Source: Acidiferrobacter thiooxydans
Lineage (GTDB): Bacteria; Pseudomonadota; Gammaproteobacteria; Acidiferrobacterales; Acidiferrobacteraceae
Assembly: GCF_003333315.1 (NCBI RefSeq)
Contig: NZ_PSYR01000001.1
Coordinates: 186,001 to 250,000, forward strand
DNA: 64,000 nt
Direction of reading: 5' to 3'
The position numbers were made by a program, and so were the translations under genes. Below are positions 25,638-34,272 of this stretch, piece after piece. The notes beneath the pieces are model-generated. The model searched no databases, was not told where the DNA came from, and saw nothing but the letters and a program-made list of their open reading frames with translations. Position 1 is the stretch's first letter. Each line of letters opens with the position of its first letter.

Positions 25638-26923
25638 ACACCCAGGGACTGGCCTTCGACGAGGCCCCGCCGTTGATGCTCGTTCTGCGATCCTTTCTTC
25701 TGGCGCCCTGGTTTCTGGCGGCGTCCGGGGTCATGCTGATGGTCGCCGGCCCCACCGTGTGGGTCGATCGTTACACCCCGGGCCTTCTCGCCGCCACCCA
25801 TCTCGTGACCATAGGTTTTTTGATGCTGACTGCCACTACCGCCGTGTTTCAGCTGGTGCCTGTGGTCGCCGGTGTCGGGCTCCCCTACGCAACGGTGCTC
25901 CTACCCGTCGTTCGTTGGGGTTTGGCCCTGGGCGCGGCGCTACTGGCGGCGGCCTTTCTGGATAATCGGCCGTTGCTCTTTGCCCTGGCGGCGATCCCGC
26001 TTACGCTCGCGGCTACGGTCTTTACGGTCTCGGCGGTTTCGGCCTTGTGGCGATTACCAAAACAGAAGACCATGACGCCCATGATCTATGCCGTCCTCAT
26101 GCTGGGTGTGGCGCTGGTTTTTGGCCTGATCATGGCCGGCGAACGTGCCGCGGGCGCGCCGGTGTCCGCCGCGTTGCTCGATACCCATCCCTTGTGGGCG
26201 CTCGCCGGCGGCGTCTTCGTGCTATGGGCGGCGGTCGCCGCCCAGGTCTTGCCGATGTTTCAAGGCGTGCGTCCGTGGCCCACGCGCGTATCGCTCATGC
26301 TCGGGCCGCTCATTCTTGGCCTGTTGCTGGCGATACGGGCCGCCGATGTCTGGGCGGGTGGCGTGTGGGGCGCGGTGCTGCGCATCGCCCTGGCGGTCGT
26401 GATCGCCACCGCCGCCGCACATGCGGCCCATCGTCTTCGGACACGCACCCGCAGGCGCGCCGATGCCATGACCTTTTTCTGGTATATGGGGCTTGCCGGT
26501 CTGACCGGCGCGGCTGTGGTCGGCGGGCTCATGGCCGCGCATATCGTGACGGGACTGAAGGCACCGCTTGTGTTTGGATTTCTGGCCATTGCCGGCGCCG
26601 CAGTCTCGCTGATCGACGGCATGCTCTACAAGATCGTGCCCTTCCTCATCTGGCTGCACCTCCAGCGCCAACCGGGCGCCCCCCATGTCCTGATGTCGTC
26701 TGCGATCGGCGAGCGCGCCACCAAACGTCACGCCATCGCGCACGCCGTCGCCCTCGGCCTGGGCCTTGCGGCGATCGCCTGGCCGCACGCATTCGCCGAG
26801 GCCGCGGGGGCGGCGTGGATGGCCGATGGCCTCATGCTCGGCGCCAATCTCGTCATGGCCCTCGTCTTCTACCAGCGGCTATCACGCGCCGGCACCGGCA
26901 TCGTGCCCCATGCGACTCTTTGA
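25634..26923 (+). CDS. Polytopic membrane protein, heme-copper-oxidase-like or NnrS-related
   Basis: 429 residues with about 12 membrane segments. Conserved-looking His-containing helices are LLAATHLVTIGFLMLTATT, DTHPLWALAGGVFVLW, and GGLMAAHIVTGLKAPLVF, then KIVPFLIWLHLQ. The layout resembles CcoN/NorB-like subunit I relatives encoded beside nnrS, but the full set of heme and copper ligands is not evident, so respiratory activity is not claimed. Role in NO or heme-copper stress is inferred from the neighbours. It overlaps DUF2249 by four bases and nnrS by 14. Confidence 0.7.
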   Translation: MNTQGLAFDEAPPLMLVLRSFLLAPWFLAASGVMLMVAGPTVWVDRYTPGLLAATHLVTIGFLMLTATTAVFQLVPVVAGVGLPYATVLLPVVRWGLALGAALLAAAFLDNRPLLFALAAIPLTLAATVFTVSAVSALWRLPKQKTMTPMIYAVLMLGVALVFGLIMAGERAAGAPVSAALLDTHPLWALAGGVFVLWAAVAAQVLPMFQGVRPWPTRVSLMLGPLILGLLLAIRAADVWAGGVWGAVLRIALAVVIATAAAHAAHRLRTRTRRRADAMTFFWYMGLAGLTGAAVVGGLMAAHIVTGLKAPLVFGFLAIAGAAVSLIDGMLYKIVPFLIWLHLQRQPGAPHVLMSSAIGERATKRHAIAHAVALGLGLAAIAWPHAFAEAAGAAWMADGLMLGANLVMALVFYQRLSRAGTGIVPHATL

Positions 26924-28115
26924 CGCGCCGCACATCGCGTATTTTCTGGGAGGGCTCACGCAGGTCCTTCTGGCGCTGATCCTTTGGGCATTGTGGTTGC
27001 TCGGGGCCTTCGCGGGCCTTTATGTCCTGCCGGCCCTGCCGGTCTCGCCGGTCGCCTTGCATGGCTTCCTGATGATCTACGGGGTCTTCCCGTTTTTTGT
27101 GTTGGGCTTTCTTGCCACCACCTTCCCGCGGTGGATGCAGACTACGCCGCCGACCCGCCGCGCCTACCGCGATGCCTTCGCGCTACGGGTTGCGGGCCTC
27201 ATCCTGGTGTATGCGGGCCTTGTCCTCGGAGACCGCGCCGTGGTCCTGGGGGCCGTGATCATGGCGGTGGGCGATGCGCGCCTCGTTGCGGCGCTCGTCG
27301 GTGTCTATCGCCGCGCCCGCGAGACGGCGCGCCGCGGGGTCCTGCTCTTTACCTGGACGCTCACAGCCGAGGTCGCGGGGCTCTTGCTCTATGCCGCCGC
27401 GCTCTGGCGCGGGTCGCCTCTGTCACCGTTGATCGCCATCCGCGTCGGCCTCTTTGGTTTTCTCATACCGACCCTGTTTGGGGTCAGTTATCGCATGATC
27501 CCGTTTTTCACGGCCTCGGTCCTCACCGGCTACCGCCGTCCCCTCGCCAACCCGCAGGTCCCCATGGCATTCCTGGCCGCGACCGCGAGTCATGCCTTGC
27601 TCGCAAGCCTTGGTTGGCATGCCGTGCTCGCCGCGCTTGATCTCGCCATCGCCGCAGCCGCCTGGTATCACCTGGTCCTCTGGTTTCGGCGGGATGTCAT
27701 GCGTCATGGCCTCCTGCTGCTTTTGTATGCCGGCTACGCATGGCTGGGGATAGGCTTTGCGCTCTATGCCGCAAGCAACGCCAGGCTGGCCATGGGCCTC
27801 CAGGCCCTGGGACGTGGTCCGCTCCACGCCCTCGGGATCGGCTTTGCCTTGAGTCTCATCGTCGCCATGGCCACGCGCGTCACGCGCGGCCACTCCGGTC
27901 GCCCGTTGGCCAGCGACACCTTGAGCTGGGTGGCGCTTTTTGGCATTGAGATCGCGGCGGTCCTGCGCATCGCCGCCAGCATCCCGGCGCTCGATCGACT
28001 GGCCCCTTACGATTTGAGCGTGTTTGCGGCACCAGTCGCGATCGCCGCCCTGTTGCCTTGGGCGACCCGCTATGCGGTGATGCTCGCCACGACCCACCGC
28101 GAGGCATCCTCGTGA
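26910..28115 (+). CDS. nnrS: NnrS family heme-copper membrane protein
   Basis: 401 residues from ATG 26910, about 12 membrane segments. NnrS signatures are HIAYFLGGLTQVLL, LHGFLMIYGVFPFFVLGFLATTFPRW, LFGFLIPTLFGVSYRMIPFF, GPLHALGIGFALSLIVAMATRVTRGHSGR. NnrS proteins carry heme and copper and relieve cellular iron and NO stress; they are typically controlled by FNR/NnrR-type or NO-responsive regulators. The frame is open upstream to 26766, but those residues lie in the preceding gene. Overlaps on both sides (14 and 4 bases) show a single operon. Confidence 0.9.
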   Translation: MRLFDAPHIAYFLGGLTQVLLALILWALWLLGAFAGLYVLPALPVSPVALHGFLMIYGVFPFFVLGFLATTFPRWMQTTPPTRRAYRDAFALRVAGLILVYAGLVLGDRAVVLGAVIMAVGDARLVAALVGVYRRARETARRGVLLFTWTLTAEVAGLLLYAAALWRGSPLSPLIAIRVGLFGFLIPTLFGVSYRMIPFFTASVLTGYRRPLANPQVPMAFLAATASHALLASLGWHAVLAALDLAIAAAAWYHLVLWFRRDVMRHGLLLLLYAGYAWLGIGFALYAASNARLAMGLQALGRGPLHALGIGFALSLIVAMATRVTRGHSGRPLASDTLSWVALFGIEIAAVLRIAASIPALDRLAPYDLSVFAAPVAIAALLPWATRYAVMLATTHREASS

Positions 28116-28588
28116 CGAGTCTCCCGATCCTGCCCATGTTGCTCGCCGTACATGTCCTGTCGGTGATGCTGTGGATCGGTGGTCTGGCCTTCGTCACCAC
28201 GGTGGTGCTCCCGGCGCTGGCCCGGTTGCCAGCCGCCCAACGGATCCCGGCATTCCTCGAGATCGAACGGCGATTCGGTTCGCAGGCGCGGGTCCTGGTG
28301 CTGGTGGTGGGGGCCTCGGGTGCCGGCCTGCTGGCGCGCTTGTCTCTTGCGAGCCTCCTCGGCACCGCCCAGGGCCTATGGCTCGACGGCATGATCGCGT
28401 TCTGGGCACTGTTCATGCTGCTGCTATTCGTGCTCGAACCGGCGGTCCTGCATCGTCGCCTGCGCGAGCGCGGTGCGCGCGATGGCGAGGCCACGCGGGT
28501 CCTGCTGCTACGCGCTCACGCGGTCTTGTTGGCGCTCGCGCTCATCGTCGTGACCGCCGCGGTGTTAGGCGTCCAGGGCGTCGGATGA
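28112..28588 (+). CDS. CopD-like small membrane protein
   Basis: 158 residues with four membrane helices from a GTG at 28112 (GTGA overlap with nnrS). The first helix LLAVHVLSVMLWIGGLAFV has the His and Trp-Ile-Gly-Gly of CopD/YozB-like copper or heme membrane proteins, and there is a helix-3 pattern WLDGMIAFWALFMLLLF. Function may be copper handling or heme binding in support of NnrS. It is the last gene of the hemerythrin operon. Copy 2 of the dispersed element follows it. Confidence 0.75.
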   Translation: MTSLPILPMLLAVHVLSVMLWIGGLAFVTTVVLPALARLPAAQRIPAFLEIERRFGSQARVLVLVVGASGAGLLARLSLASLLGTAQGLWLDGMIAFWALFMLLLFVLEPAVLHRRLRERGARDGEATRVLLLRAHAVLLALALIVVTAAVLGVQGVG

Positions 28589-28610
28589 TGCGGGTCCGAT
28601 ACGTGCAATC

Positions 28611-28662
28611 CTGATGCGAAAGCCCATACGGACTTGCCAGGCCGGGGTGTCCCTATATCAGG
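28611..28662 (+). repeat. Dispersed ~55-bp element, copy 2
   Basis: Starts with CTGATGCGAAAGCCCAT and ends with GTGTCCCTATATCAGG. It sits exactly between the convergent CopD-like and nrdG stops. The outer bases CCTGAT/ATCAGG are inverted repeats of each other, so the element can close on itself. Confidence 0.82.
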
Positions 28663-29352
28663 CTAGCCATCGGGCAGCACCACGCCCGGCATGATCGCGC
28701 GGAGTTCGGTGGCGAGTTCGGGCTTGAGCCACGGGCGATAGGTCGCCGCGAGCCGTGCGTCGGGGCAGCCCGTGGGCCGGAAGTTCTTCAGCGTCACCGA
28801 GCGCGCACCCATGGCGACAAGCTCCCTTAGCATGGTTAAGAGGTCGTCATCGGACAACAGTTCCGGATGGACGGTGGTGCGTAGTTCGTGGGGCTTGGCG
28901 CTGCGCAATACGGCCTCGACCGACGCGCGCGCCGCCGCGCCGCTGCCTTCACGCGCAGTGATGGCGTCATACCGGGAGAACGGCCCCTTGACGTCGAGCC
29001 CGACCCAGTCGAGGTCCCCAAGGAGCGTCTGCAGCCGCCGCGGCGACACCCCGGCGGTATGCAGCGCGGTCGCGAACCCCAGGGTACGGACCTCCACCAG
29101 CGCCGCGTGGACCGCCGTGGCCTGGGCCAATGGTTCGCCACCACTCACAACGACCGCATCCAAAAGACCCACGCGGGTCTCGAGAAATCCGCGCACGGCC
29201 GCCCACGACAAGCCCGCTTCGCCTGCCCAGAGATGGCTATTGTGGCAATATGGGCAGCGCCACGGGCAGCCGGTCACAAACAAGACAGCGGCCTGACGCC
29301 CCGGATAATCCACACTGCTCCAGGGCACGAGGCCGCCCAGGCGCAGGTTCAC
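28663..29352 (-). CDS. nrdG: Anaerobic ribonucleotide reductase activating protein (radical SAM)
   Basis: Radical SAM activase (229 residues) that places the glycyl radical on class III ribonucleotide reductase. The cluster motif is TGCPWRCPYCHNSHLW (CxxxCxxC), followed by VVSGGEPLAQA and DLDWVGLDVKGPF. The GTG start at 29352 overlaps the stop of the small glycyl-radical gene (GTGA), coupling the two. It is longer than E. coli NrdG (154 residues) and closer to the PflA-like type found with Bdellovibrio-type NrdD. Confidence 0.92.
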   Translation of the reverse strand: MNLRLGGLVPWSSVDYPGRQAAVLFVTGCPWRCPYCHNSHLWAGEAGLSWAAVRGFLETRVGLLDAVVVSGGEPLAQATAVHAALVEVRTLGFATALHTAGVSPRRLQTLLGDLDWVGLDVKGPFSRYDAITAREGSGAAARASVEAVLRSAKPHELRTTVHPELLSDDDLLTMLRELVAMGARSVTLKNFRPTGCPDARLAATYRPWLKPELATELRAIMPGVVLPDG

Positions 29353-29531
29353 GCCGAAAGCCTGGTCTCCACGAAGAACTGGCGCTCGTAGTGCTCGCCC
29401 TTCTTGCCCTCGTTGAATGAGGCCACCGGCCGGTGATAGCCCATCACCCGCGTCCAGACCTCGCAGACCTGCCGTTCCTCCGGGCGCAGCCCGTAGCCCG
29501 ATCCTTCCTTACCGTCTAATGCTCCGTCCAT
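29349..29531 (-). CDS. Small NrdD subunit carrying the glycyl-radical segment
   Basis: 60-residue protein from ATG 29531 with CAGGAGG eight bases upstream. RPEERQVCEVWTRVMGYHRP and then SFNEGKKGEHYERQFF match the extreme C-terminus of class III reductases, where Gly in RxxGY bears the radical. The large subunit next door ends before this region, so the radical site is supplied in trans. This separated arrangement is known from some beta- and gammaproteobacteria; here both halves have their own SD, and 14 bases lie between them, so it is not a simple frameshift. Confidence 0.85.
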   Translation of the reverse strand: MDGALDGKEGSGYGLRPEERQVCEVWTRVMGYHRPVASFNEGKKGEHYERQFFVETRLSA

Positions 29532-29545
29532 AGCTCCCTCCTGGT

Positions 29546-31546
29546 CTATTCGCCCTGTGCCAGGGCCCGCCGCCGCGCCCACGCCTCTTCGTCGCAGGTC
29601 GGGCAAAACACGTGCTCGCCCGCGAGATAGCCATGGCGCGGACATATCGAAAATGTCGGTGTGATGGTGATGTAGGGCAGGCGAAAGCGCGTCAACGCGC
29701 GTCGCACGAGGTCGCGCGCCACCGATGCGCTCGATAGCCGCTCGTTCATGTAGAGATGCAGGACCGTGCCCCCCGTGTAGCGTCTCTGGAGGTCTTCCTG
29801 GCGCTCCAAGGCCTCGAAGGGATCCTCGGTGAAGCCGACCGGCAGCTGCGATGAGTTCGTGTAGTACGGGCGATCGGCGGTCCCGGCCTGCAGGATACCG
29901 GGAAAGCGCTTGCGGTCGGCGCGCGCAAACCGGTAGGTCGCGCCCTCGGCCGGCGAGGCCTCGAGGTTGTAGAGATGGCCGGTCTGTTCCTGGAAACCGG
30001 CGAGCCGCGCACGCACATGATCGAGCAGGCGGCAGGCCTGCGCGTGGCCGGCGGGATCGGTGATATCGATGGCGCCGGCCGTGAAGTTGCGCACCATCTC
30101 GTTGATCCCGTTGACCCCTATCGTCGAGAAGTGGTTACGCAGCGTGCCCAGATAGCGTTTCGTGTACGGGAACAGGCCCTGATCCATGTAGGTCTGTATG
30201 GTCTTGCGCTTGATCTCGAGGCTTGTGCGCCCGAGCTCGAGCAGCCGGTCGAGGTGACCGATGAGCCCCGCCTCGTCGCCACGATGCAGGTAGCCGAGGC
30301 GCGCGCAGTTGATGGTAACGACCCCGAGTGAGCCGGTCTGTTCCGCCGATCCGAACAGGCCATTGCCGCGTTTCAGGAGCTCTGTCAGGTCGAGCTGCAG
30401 ACGGCAGCACATGGAGCGGACCATATGGGGCTTCAGGTCCGAATTCATGAAGTTCTGGAAATAAGGCAGGCCGTATTTCGCGGTCAGCGAGAACAGGCGT
30501 TCGACGTTCTCGCCCTCCCAATCGAAGTCCGGGGTGATATTGTAGGTCGGGATCGGGAACGTGAACACTCGTCCCTTGGCGTCGCCGGTCTCCATGACCT
30601 CGAGGTAGGCCTTGTTGATCATGGCCATTTCCGGTGCCAGATCGCCGTAGGTGAAGGGCATCTCCTCGCCGCCTACCACCGGCACCTGCTGGCGAAGATC
30701 CTCGGGGCACGTCCAGTCGAAGGTGAGGTTGGTAAACGGCGTCTGCGTCCCCCAGCGCGAGGGGATGTTCAGGTTGTAGATGAGCTCCTGGATACACTGC
30801 AGGACCTCCTCGTAGCGCATGCGGTCCTTGCGTATGAACGGGGCGAGGTAGGTGTCGAACGAACTGAAGGCCTGCGCGCCGGCCCATTCGTTTTGCAAAG
30901 TACCGAGAAAGTTCACGATCTGGCCGACGGCGCTCGAGAGATGCTTCGGGGGGCTCGCCTCGACCTTGTTCGCGACCCCGTTCAGGCCTTCTGCAAGCAG
31001 CGTGCGCAGCGACCAGCCCGCGCAGTAACCCGACAGCATGTCCAGGTCATGGATGTGCAGGGCGCCATCGCGATGCGCCTCACCCACTTCTTTGGGGTAG
31101 ACATGATTCAGCCAGAAGTTCGCGACCATCTTGCCCGACACGCTCAATATGAGCCCGCCGAGCGAGTAGCCCTGATTGGCATTGGCCTGCACGCGCCAGT
31201 CACGGCGATCCAGGTATTCGGTGATCGCCTCCTCGACCTCGACGCGGACCTTGCCTTGTTCGCGGGTCAATCGCCGCTTCTCGCGATAGACGATATAGGC
31301 GCGCGCGGTGCGCCGGTAGCCGTGGAGGAGCAGGGTGTCTTCCACGAGGTCCTGGATGGTCTCCACGTCCGGGCTCCCGGCGGGGCAACGATCGCGGACC
31401 TCCTCGGTCATGCGCGTCGCCTCATCGGGCCCGTACTCGCCGGTCGCGCGCCCCGCGCGCAGCAGCGCGTAGTAGATCTTGCGATCATCGAAGGATGCGA
31501 CACGGCCATCGCGCTTACGTACGCTATCGGGGGGATTCGTGACCAT
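29546..31546 (-). CDS. nrdD: Anaerobic (class III) ribonucleoside-triphosphate reductase, large part
   Basis: Makes dNTPs without oxygen. About 666 residues. An N-terminal ATP-cone (VRKRDGRVASFDDRKIYYAL, to about 95) gives allosteric control. The catalytic barrel follows: LHIHDLDMLSGYCAGW, GTQTPFTNLTFDW, MCCRLQLDLTELL, VNGINEMVRNFT. The C-terminal zinc ribbon reads SICPRHGYLAGEHVFCPTC. The usual C-terminal glycyl-radical block is absent and is encoded by the next gene. ATG 31546 (GGAG, spacer 10) is preferred to a GTG two codons upstream. A near-perfect FNR box lies 61 bases upstream. Confidence 0.95.
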   Translation of the reverse strand: MVTNPPDSVRKRDGRVASFDDRKIYYALLRAGRATGEYGPDEATRMTEEVRDRCPAGSPDVETIQDLVEDTLLLHGYRRTARAYIVYREKRRLTREQGKVRVEVEEAITEYLDRRDWRVQANANQGYSLGGLILSVSGKMVANFWLNHVYPKEVGEAHRDGALHIHDLDMLSGYCAGWSLRTLLAEGLNGVANKVEASPPKHLSSAVGQIVNFLGTLQNEWAGAQAFSSFDTYLAPFIRKDRMRYEEVLQCIQELIYNLNIPSRWGTQTPFTNLTFDWTCPEDLRQQVPVVGGEEMPFTYGDLAPEMAMINKAYLEVMETGDAKGRVFTFPIPTYNITPDFDWEGENVERLFSLTAKYGLPYFQNFMNSDLKPHMVRSMCCRLQLDLTELLKRGNGLFGSAEQTGSLGVVTINCARLGYLHRGDEAGLIGHLDRLLELGRTSLEIKRKTIQTYMDQGLFPYTKRYLGTLRNHFSTIGVNGINEMVRNFTAGAIDITDPAGHAQACRLLDHVRARLAGFQEQTGHLYNLEASPAEGATYRFARADRKRFPGILQAGTADRPYYTNSSQLPVGFTEDPFEALERQEDLQRRYTGGTVLHLYMNERLSSASVARDLVRRALTRFRLPYITITPTFSICPRHGYLAGEHVFCPTCDEEAWARRRALAQGE

Positions 31547-31606
31547 GGACACCCTACTCCTTGTGTTTCGGATGACTACAAGTACAACTTATTGCGGTCG
31601 TGCCCC

Positions 31607-31620
31607 TTGATATGGGTCAA
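31607..31620. promoter_or_regulatory. FNR box between nrdD and the radical SAM/ubiUV cluster
   Basis: TTGATATGGGTCAA: one mismatch to TTGAT-N4-ATCAA. It lies 61 bases before the nrdD ATG and 73 before the first plus-strand start, so one dimer may serve both directions. Confidence 0.75.
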
Positions 31621-31692
31621 TTCCCCAGGCCATGCCGCTGCGTAGACTTCAGGCCCGGAATGGCGGATTTGCGGGTGGGGTGGGGCGTGTCT

Positions 31693-32361
31693 ATGACGAC
31701 GGCGGTGGCAAGGAGGGACGACGCCGGGTGCTCATCGTCGGCCGTGGTCGCCTATCGCCTGCGTGACGCGGTCTATCTGAACCTCACCAATCGCTGCACC
31801 CTGCGCTGCCGGTTTTGTCCCAAGTTTCATGGCCTGTGGACGGTCGGGGAGGCGCGGTTGCGCCTGCGCACGGCCGATGAGCCCTCGGTCGCGACCGTGA
31901 TACAGGCGGCGCGTGCCCAGGGGCCGTGTGCCGAATACGTCTTTTGTGGCCTGGGGGAGCCTACGACGCGCTGGCCTGTGCTGCTTGCGGTGGCCGCCGC
32001 CCTGCGTGCCGAGGGTCGGCCGATACGACTCAACACCGACGGTCTGGCAAGCCTCGTCCACGGTCGCGACGTGGCCCCGGAGCTCGCCGGCCTCGTCGAT
32101 CACGTCTCGATCTCGCTCAATGCCGCCGATGAGCGTACCTATGTGCGCCTGTGCCGGCCCAGCCGCGCCGGCAGTTATGCCGCCCTGTTGGCGTTCGCCG
32201 CACGCTGCCGGGTATTCGTGCCGCGCGTCACCCTGACGGCGATCGCGGGCCTGGAGGGTGTGGATGTGGATGCGTGTGCGCGTATCGCGCGCGAGTGGAA
32301 TGTCGCGTTTCGCGCGCGGCCCCTGGAGTCGACCGATGGCGGTTCTTTCCGAGTTCGTTGA
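31693..32361 (+). CDS. Radical SAM protein, TatD-linked-like
   Basis: 222 residues from ATG 31693. VYLNLTNRCTLRCRFCPKF holds the CxxxCxxC cluster motif right after a short beta-strand lead, as in the small TatD-linked radical SAM family. FCGLGEPTTRWP and HVSISLNAADERTY correspond to the SAM-binding and substrate strands. The substrate is unknown. No tatD gene is adjacent; instead it heads the yhcC-ubiU-ubiV run, with overlaps throughout, suggesting an anaerobic role. Confidence 0.75.
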   Translation: MTTAVARRDDAGCSSSAVVAYRLRDAVYLNLTNRCTLRCRFCPKFHGLWTVGEARLRLRTADEPSVATVIQAARAQGPCAEYVFCGLGEPTTRWPVLLAVAAALRAEGRPIRLNTDGLASLVHGRDVAPELAGLVDHVSISLNAADERTYVRLCRPSRAGSYAALLAFAARCRVFVPRVTLTAIAGLEGVDVDACARIAREWNVAFRARPLESTDGGSFRVR

Positions 32362-33271
32362 GACCTTCGGGCAGCAGCTCCTCCGGGAATTCGGCGAGCG
32401 CGTCCATAAGGTGACCGTGGACGCGGGCTTCACCTGTCCCAATCGCGATGGGTCGCGCGGGCGCGGCGGCTGCACGTTTTGCAACAACAAGTCGTTTCAT
32501 CCGGCCACTGCCGCGCGCGGGATCGCCGATCAGGTGCGCGAAGGCATGCGCTGCGTCCGCCGGCGCACCCGCGCGCGCAAGGTCATCGCCTATTTTCAGA
32601 CCTACACGAACACCTACGCCCCCTTGTCGCGCCTGAGCGCGGCCTACGAACAGGCCCTGGCGGTACCGGGGGTCGTGGGCCTGAGCGTGGGCACGCGCCC
32701 CGACTGCCTGTCGGAGGCCGTGGTCGCCTTGATCGCCTCTTATCGCGACCGCGGGCTTTCGGTGTGGGTGGAGCTTGGGCTGCAATCGAGCTTTGACGAG
32801 ACGCTCGCGCGCGTCAATCGGGGCCATGGCTATGGCGAGTATCGCGAGGCCATCGCCCTCTTGCAGCGCTATCGGATCCCGGTATGCACGCACCTCATCG
32901 TGGGCCTGCCGCAAGAGGGTCGCGACCACGCCCTGCACACGCTCGCGCGGGTGCTGTCCTTGGGTGTGGCCGGTTTAAAGATCCATCCGCTGCATGTCGT
33001 GCGCGGCAGCCGCCTCGCCCACGACTTCCGCGCGGGCCGGCTTGTGCCGCTCGACCTGCCCACTTATGTCGGTATCGTCGCCGATCTCGTCGAGCGCACA
33101 CCCCGTCATGTCGCCTTCCATCGTCTCACCGGGACCGCCAAGGCCGCCCTGCTCCTGGCCCCGGACTGGTGCATCGGGAAGTGGCGGGTGTTGAATGCCA
33201 TTACCGCCGAACTGGCGCGGCGCGGGACCCGTCAGGGGGTGTTCGCCTGCGAGGGGGTCTCATCATGGTAG
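32336..33271 (+). CDS. yhcC: Radical SAM protein of the YhcC family (TIGR01212)
   Basis: 311 residues from ATG 32336. The family cluster motif is longer than usual: TVDAGFTCPNRDGSRGRGGCTFCNN (Cys x11 Cys xx Cys). Other signatures are YFQTYTNTYAP, GLSVGTRPDCL, WVELGLQSSFDETL and HLIVGLPQEGRDHALHT. Biochemical role is not established, though the family often travels with anaerobic or tRNA-modifying genes. It overlaps the upstream radical SAM gene by 26 bases and ubiU by seven. Confidence 0.9.
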   Translation: MAVLSEFVETFGQQLLREFGERVHKVTVDAGFTCPNRDGSRGRGGCTFCNNKSFHPATAARGIADQVREGMRCVRRRTRARKVIAYFQTYTNTYAPLSRLSAAYEQALAVPGVVGLSVGTRPDCLSEAVVALIASYRDRGLSVWVELGLQSSFDETLARVNRGHGYGEYREAIALLQRYRIPVCTHLIVGLPQEGRDHALHTLARVLSLGVAGLKIHPLHVVRGSRLAHDFRAGRLVPLDLPTYVGIVADLVERTPRHVAFHRLTGTAKAALLLAPDWCIGKWRVLNAITAELARRGTRQGVFACEGVSSW

Positions 33272-34272
33272 CAGTACCGGAACTCGTGTGCCCGGCCGGG
33301 ACCCTGGCGGCCCTGGAGGCGGCGGTCGATCATGGCGCCGATGCCGTCTATGTGGGGTTGCGCAATGAGACCAATGCGCGCAACTTTCCGGGTCTCAACC
33401 TGACACAAAGCGAGCTCGCCTCCGGCGTCCGCTATGCCCATAATCGTAAGCGCAAGGTCTATCTGGCGCTGAATACCTATGCCCAGCCGGGGCGGGTCGG
33501 TCTATGGCGGCAGACCGCCGACCAGGCGATTGCCGCCGGTGTCGATGCCGTCATCGCCGCCGATCTCGCGGTCTTGCGTCATTGTGCCCAGCACCACCCC
33601 GCAGTGCCGCGTCACCTGTCGGTCCAGGGTTCGGCCACCAATGCCGAATCCCTGCGGTTTTATGCCGAGGGTTTCGGGGCCACGCGCGCCATCCTGCCAC
33701 GCGTCCTGGCCTTGAATCAGGTCGTCAAGCTCGCGGCCGGCGCGCCTCTGGACCTGGAGGTGTTTGCGTTCGGTGGCCTGTGCGTCATGGTCGAGGGGCG
33801 CTGCGCGCTGTCTTCTTATGCCACCGGTGTCTCACCCAACACCTGCGGGGCGTGCTCACCGGCCTCTGCAGTCCGTTGGGAGGAACAGGGTGGACGCCGG
33901 CGCGTGCGCTTGAACGGCATCCTGATCGATGCCTTCGAAAAGACCGAGAAGGCCGGTTATCCCACGATCTGCAAGGGGCGGTTCAAAGTCGACAACCGCG
34001 TGACCTACGCCCTCGAAGAGCCGACCAGTCTGAACGTGTTGCCGATCCTCGCCGATCTGGCACGCATCCCGGTGCGCGCCATCAAGATCGAGGGCCGGCA
34101 GCGCTCACCATCCTACGTGGCGCGCGTCACCGCCATCATGCGCGCCGCCCTCGATGCCTGTGCCCGCGACCCGGCGGGTTTCACCGTCCGGCCGGAATGG
34201 GCCGCGGGGCTCGCGGCCCTGTCTGAAGGCCACCAGCAGACCCTGGGCGCGTTTCATAGGCCGTGGCGATGA
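33265..34272 (+). CDS. ubiU: Oxygen-independent ubiquinone hydroxylase component UbiU (U32 family)
   Basis: 335-residue U32 protein. UbiU and UbiV form an Fe-S heterodimer that hydroxylates ubiquinone precursors anaerobically with prephenate as O donor. Visible: ELVCPAGTLAALEAAVDHGADAVYVGL at the N-terminus, HLSVQGSATNAESLRFY, and the cluster cysteines FAFGGLCVMVEGRC with CGACSPASAVRW and a downstream Cys in YPTICKGRF. KIEGRQRSPSYVA closes the barrel. It overlaps yhcC and ubiV. ubiT is 6 kb away at 40163-40597. Confidence 0.93.
   Translation: MVAVPELVCPAGTLAALEAAVDHGADAVYVGLRNETNARNFPGLNLTQSELASGVRYAHNRKRKVYLALNTYAQPGRVGLWRQTADQAIAAGVDAVIAADLAVLRHCAQHHPAVPRHLSVQGSATNAESLRFYAEGFGATRAILPRVLALNQVVKLAAGAPLDLEVFAFGGLCVMVEGRCALSSYATGVSPNTCGACSPASAVRWEEQGGRRRVRLNGILIDAFEKTEKAGYPTICKGRFKVDNRVTYALEEPTSLNVLPILADLARIPVRAIKIEGRQRSPSYVARVTAIMRAALDACARDPAGFTVRPEWAAGLAALSEGHQQTLGAFHRPWR

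Noticed and set aside
30425-31645. Open frame of 406 codons on the plus strand
   Set aside because: Antisense to nrdD; no conserved motif.
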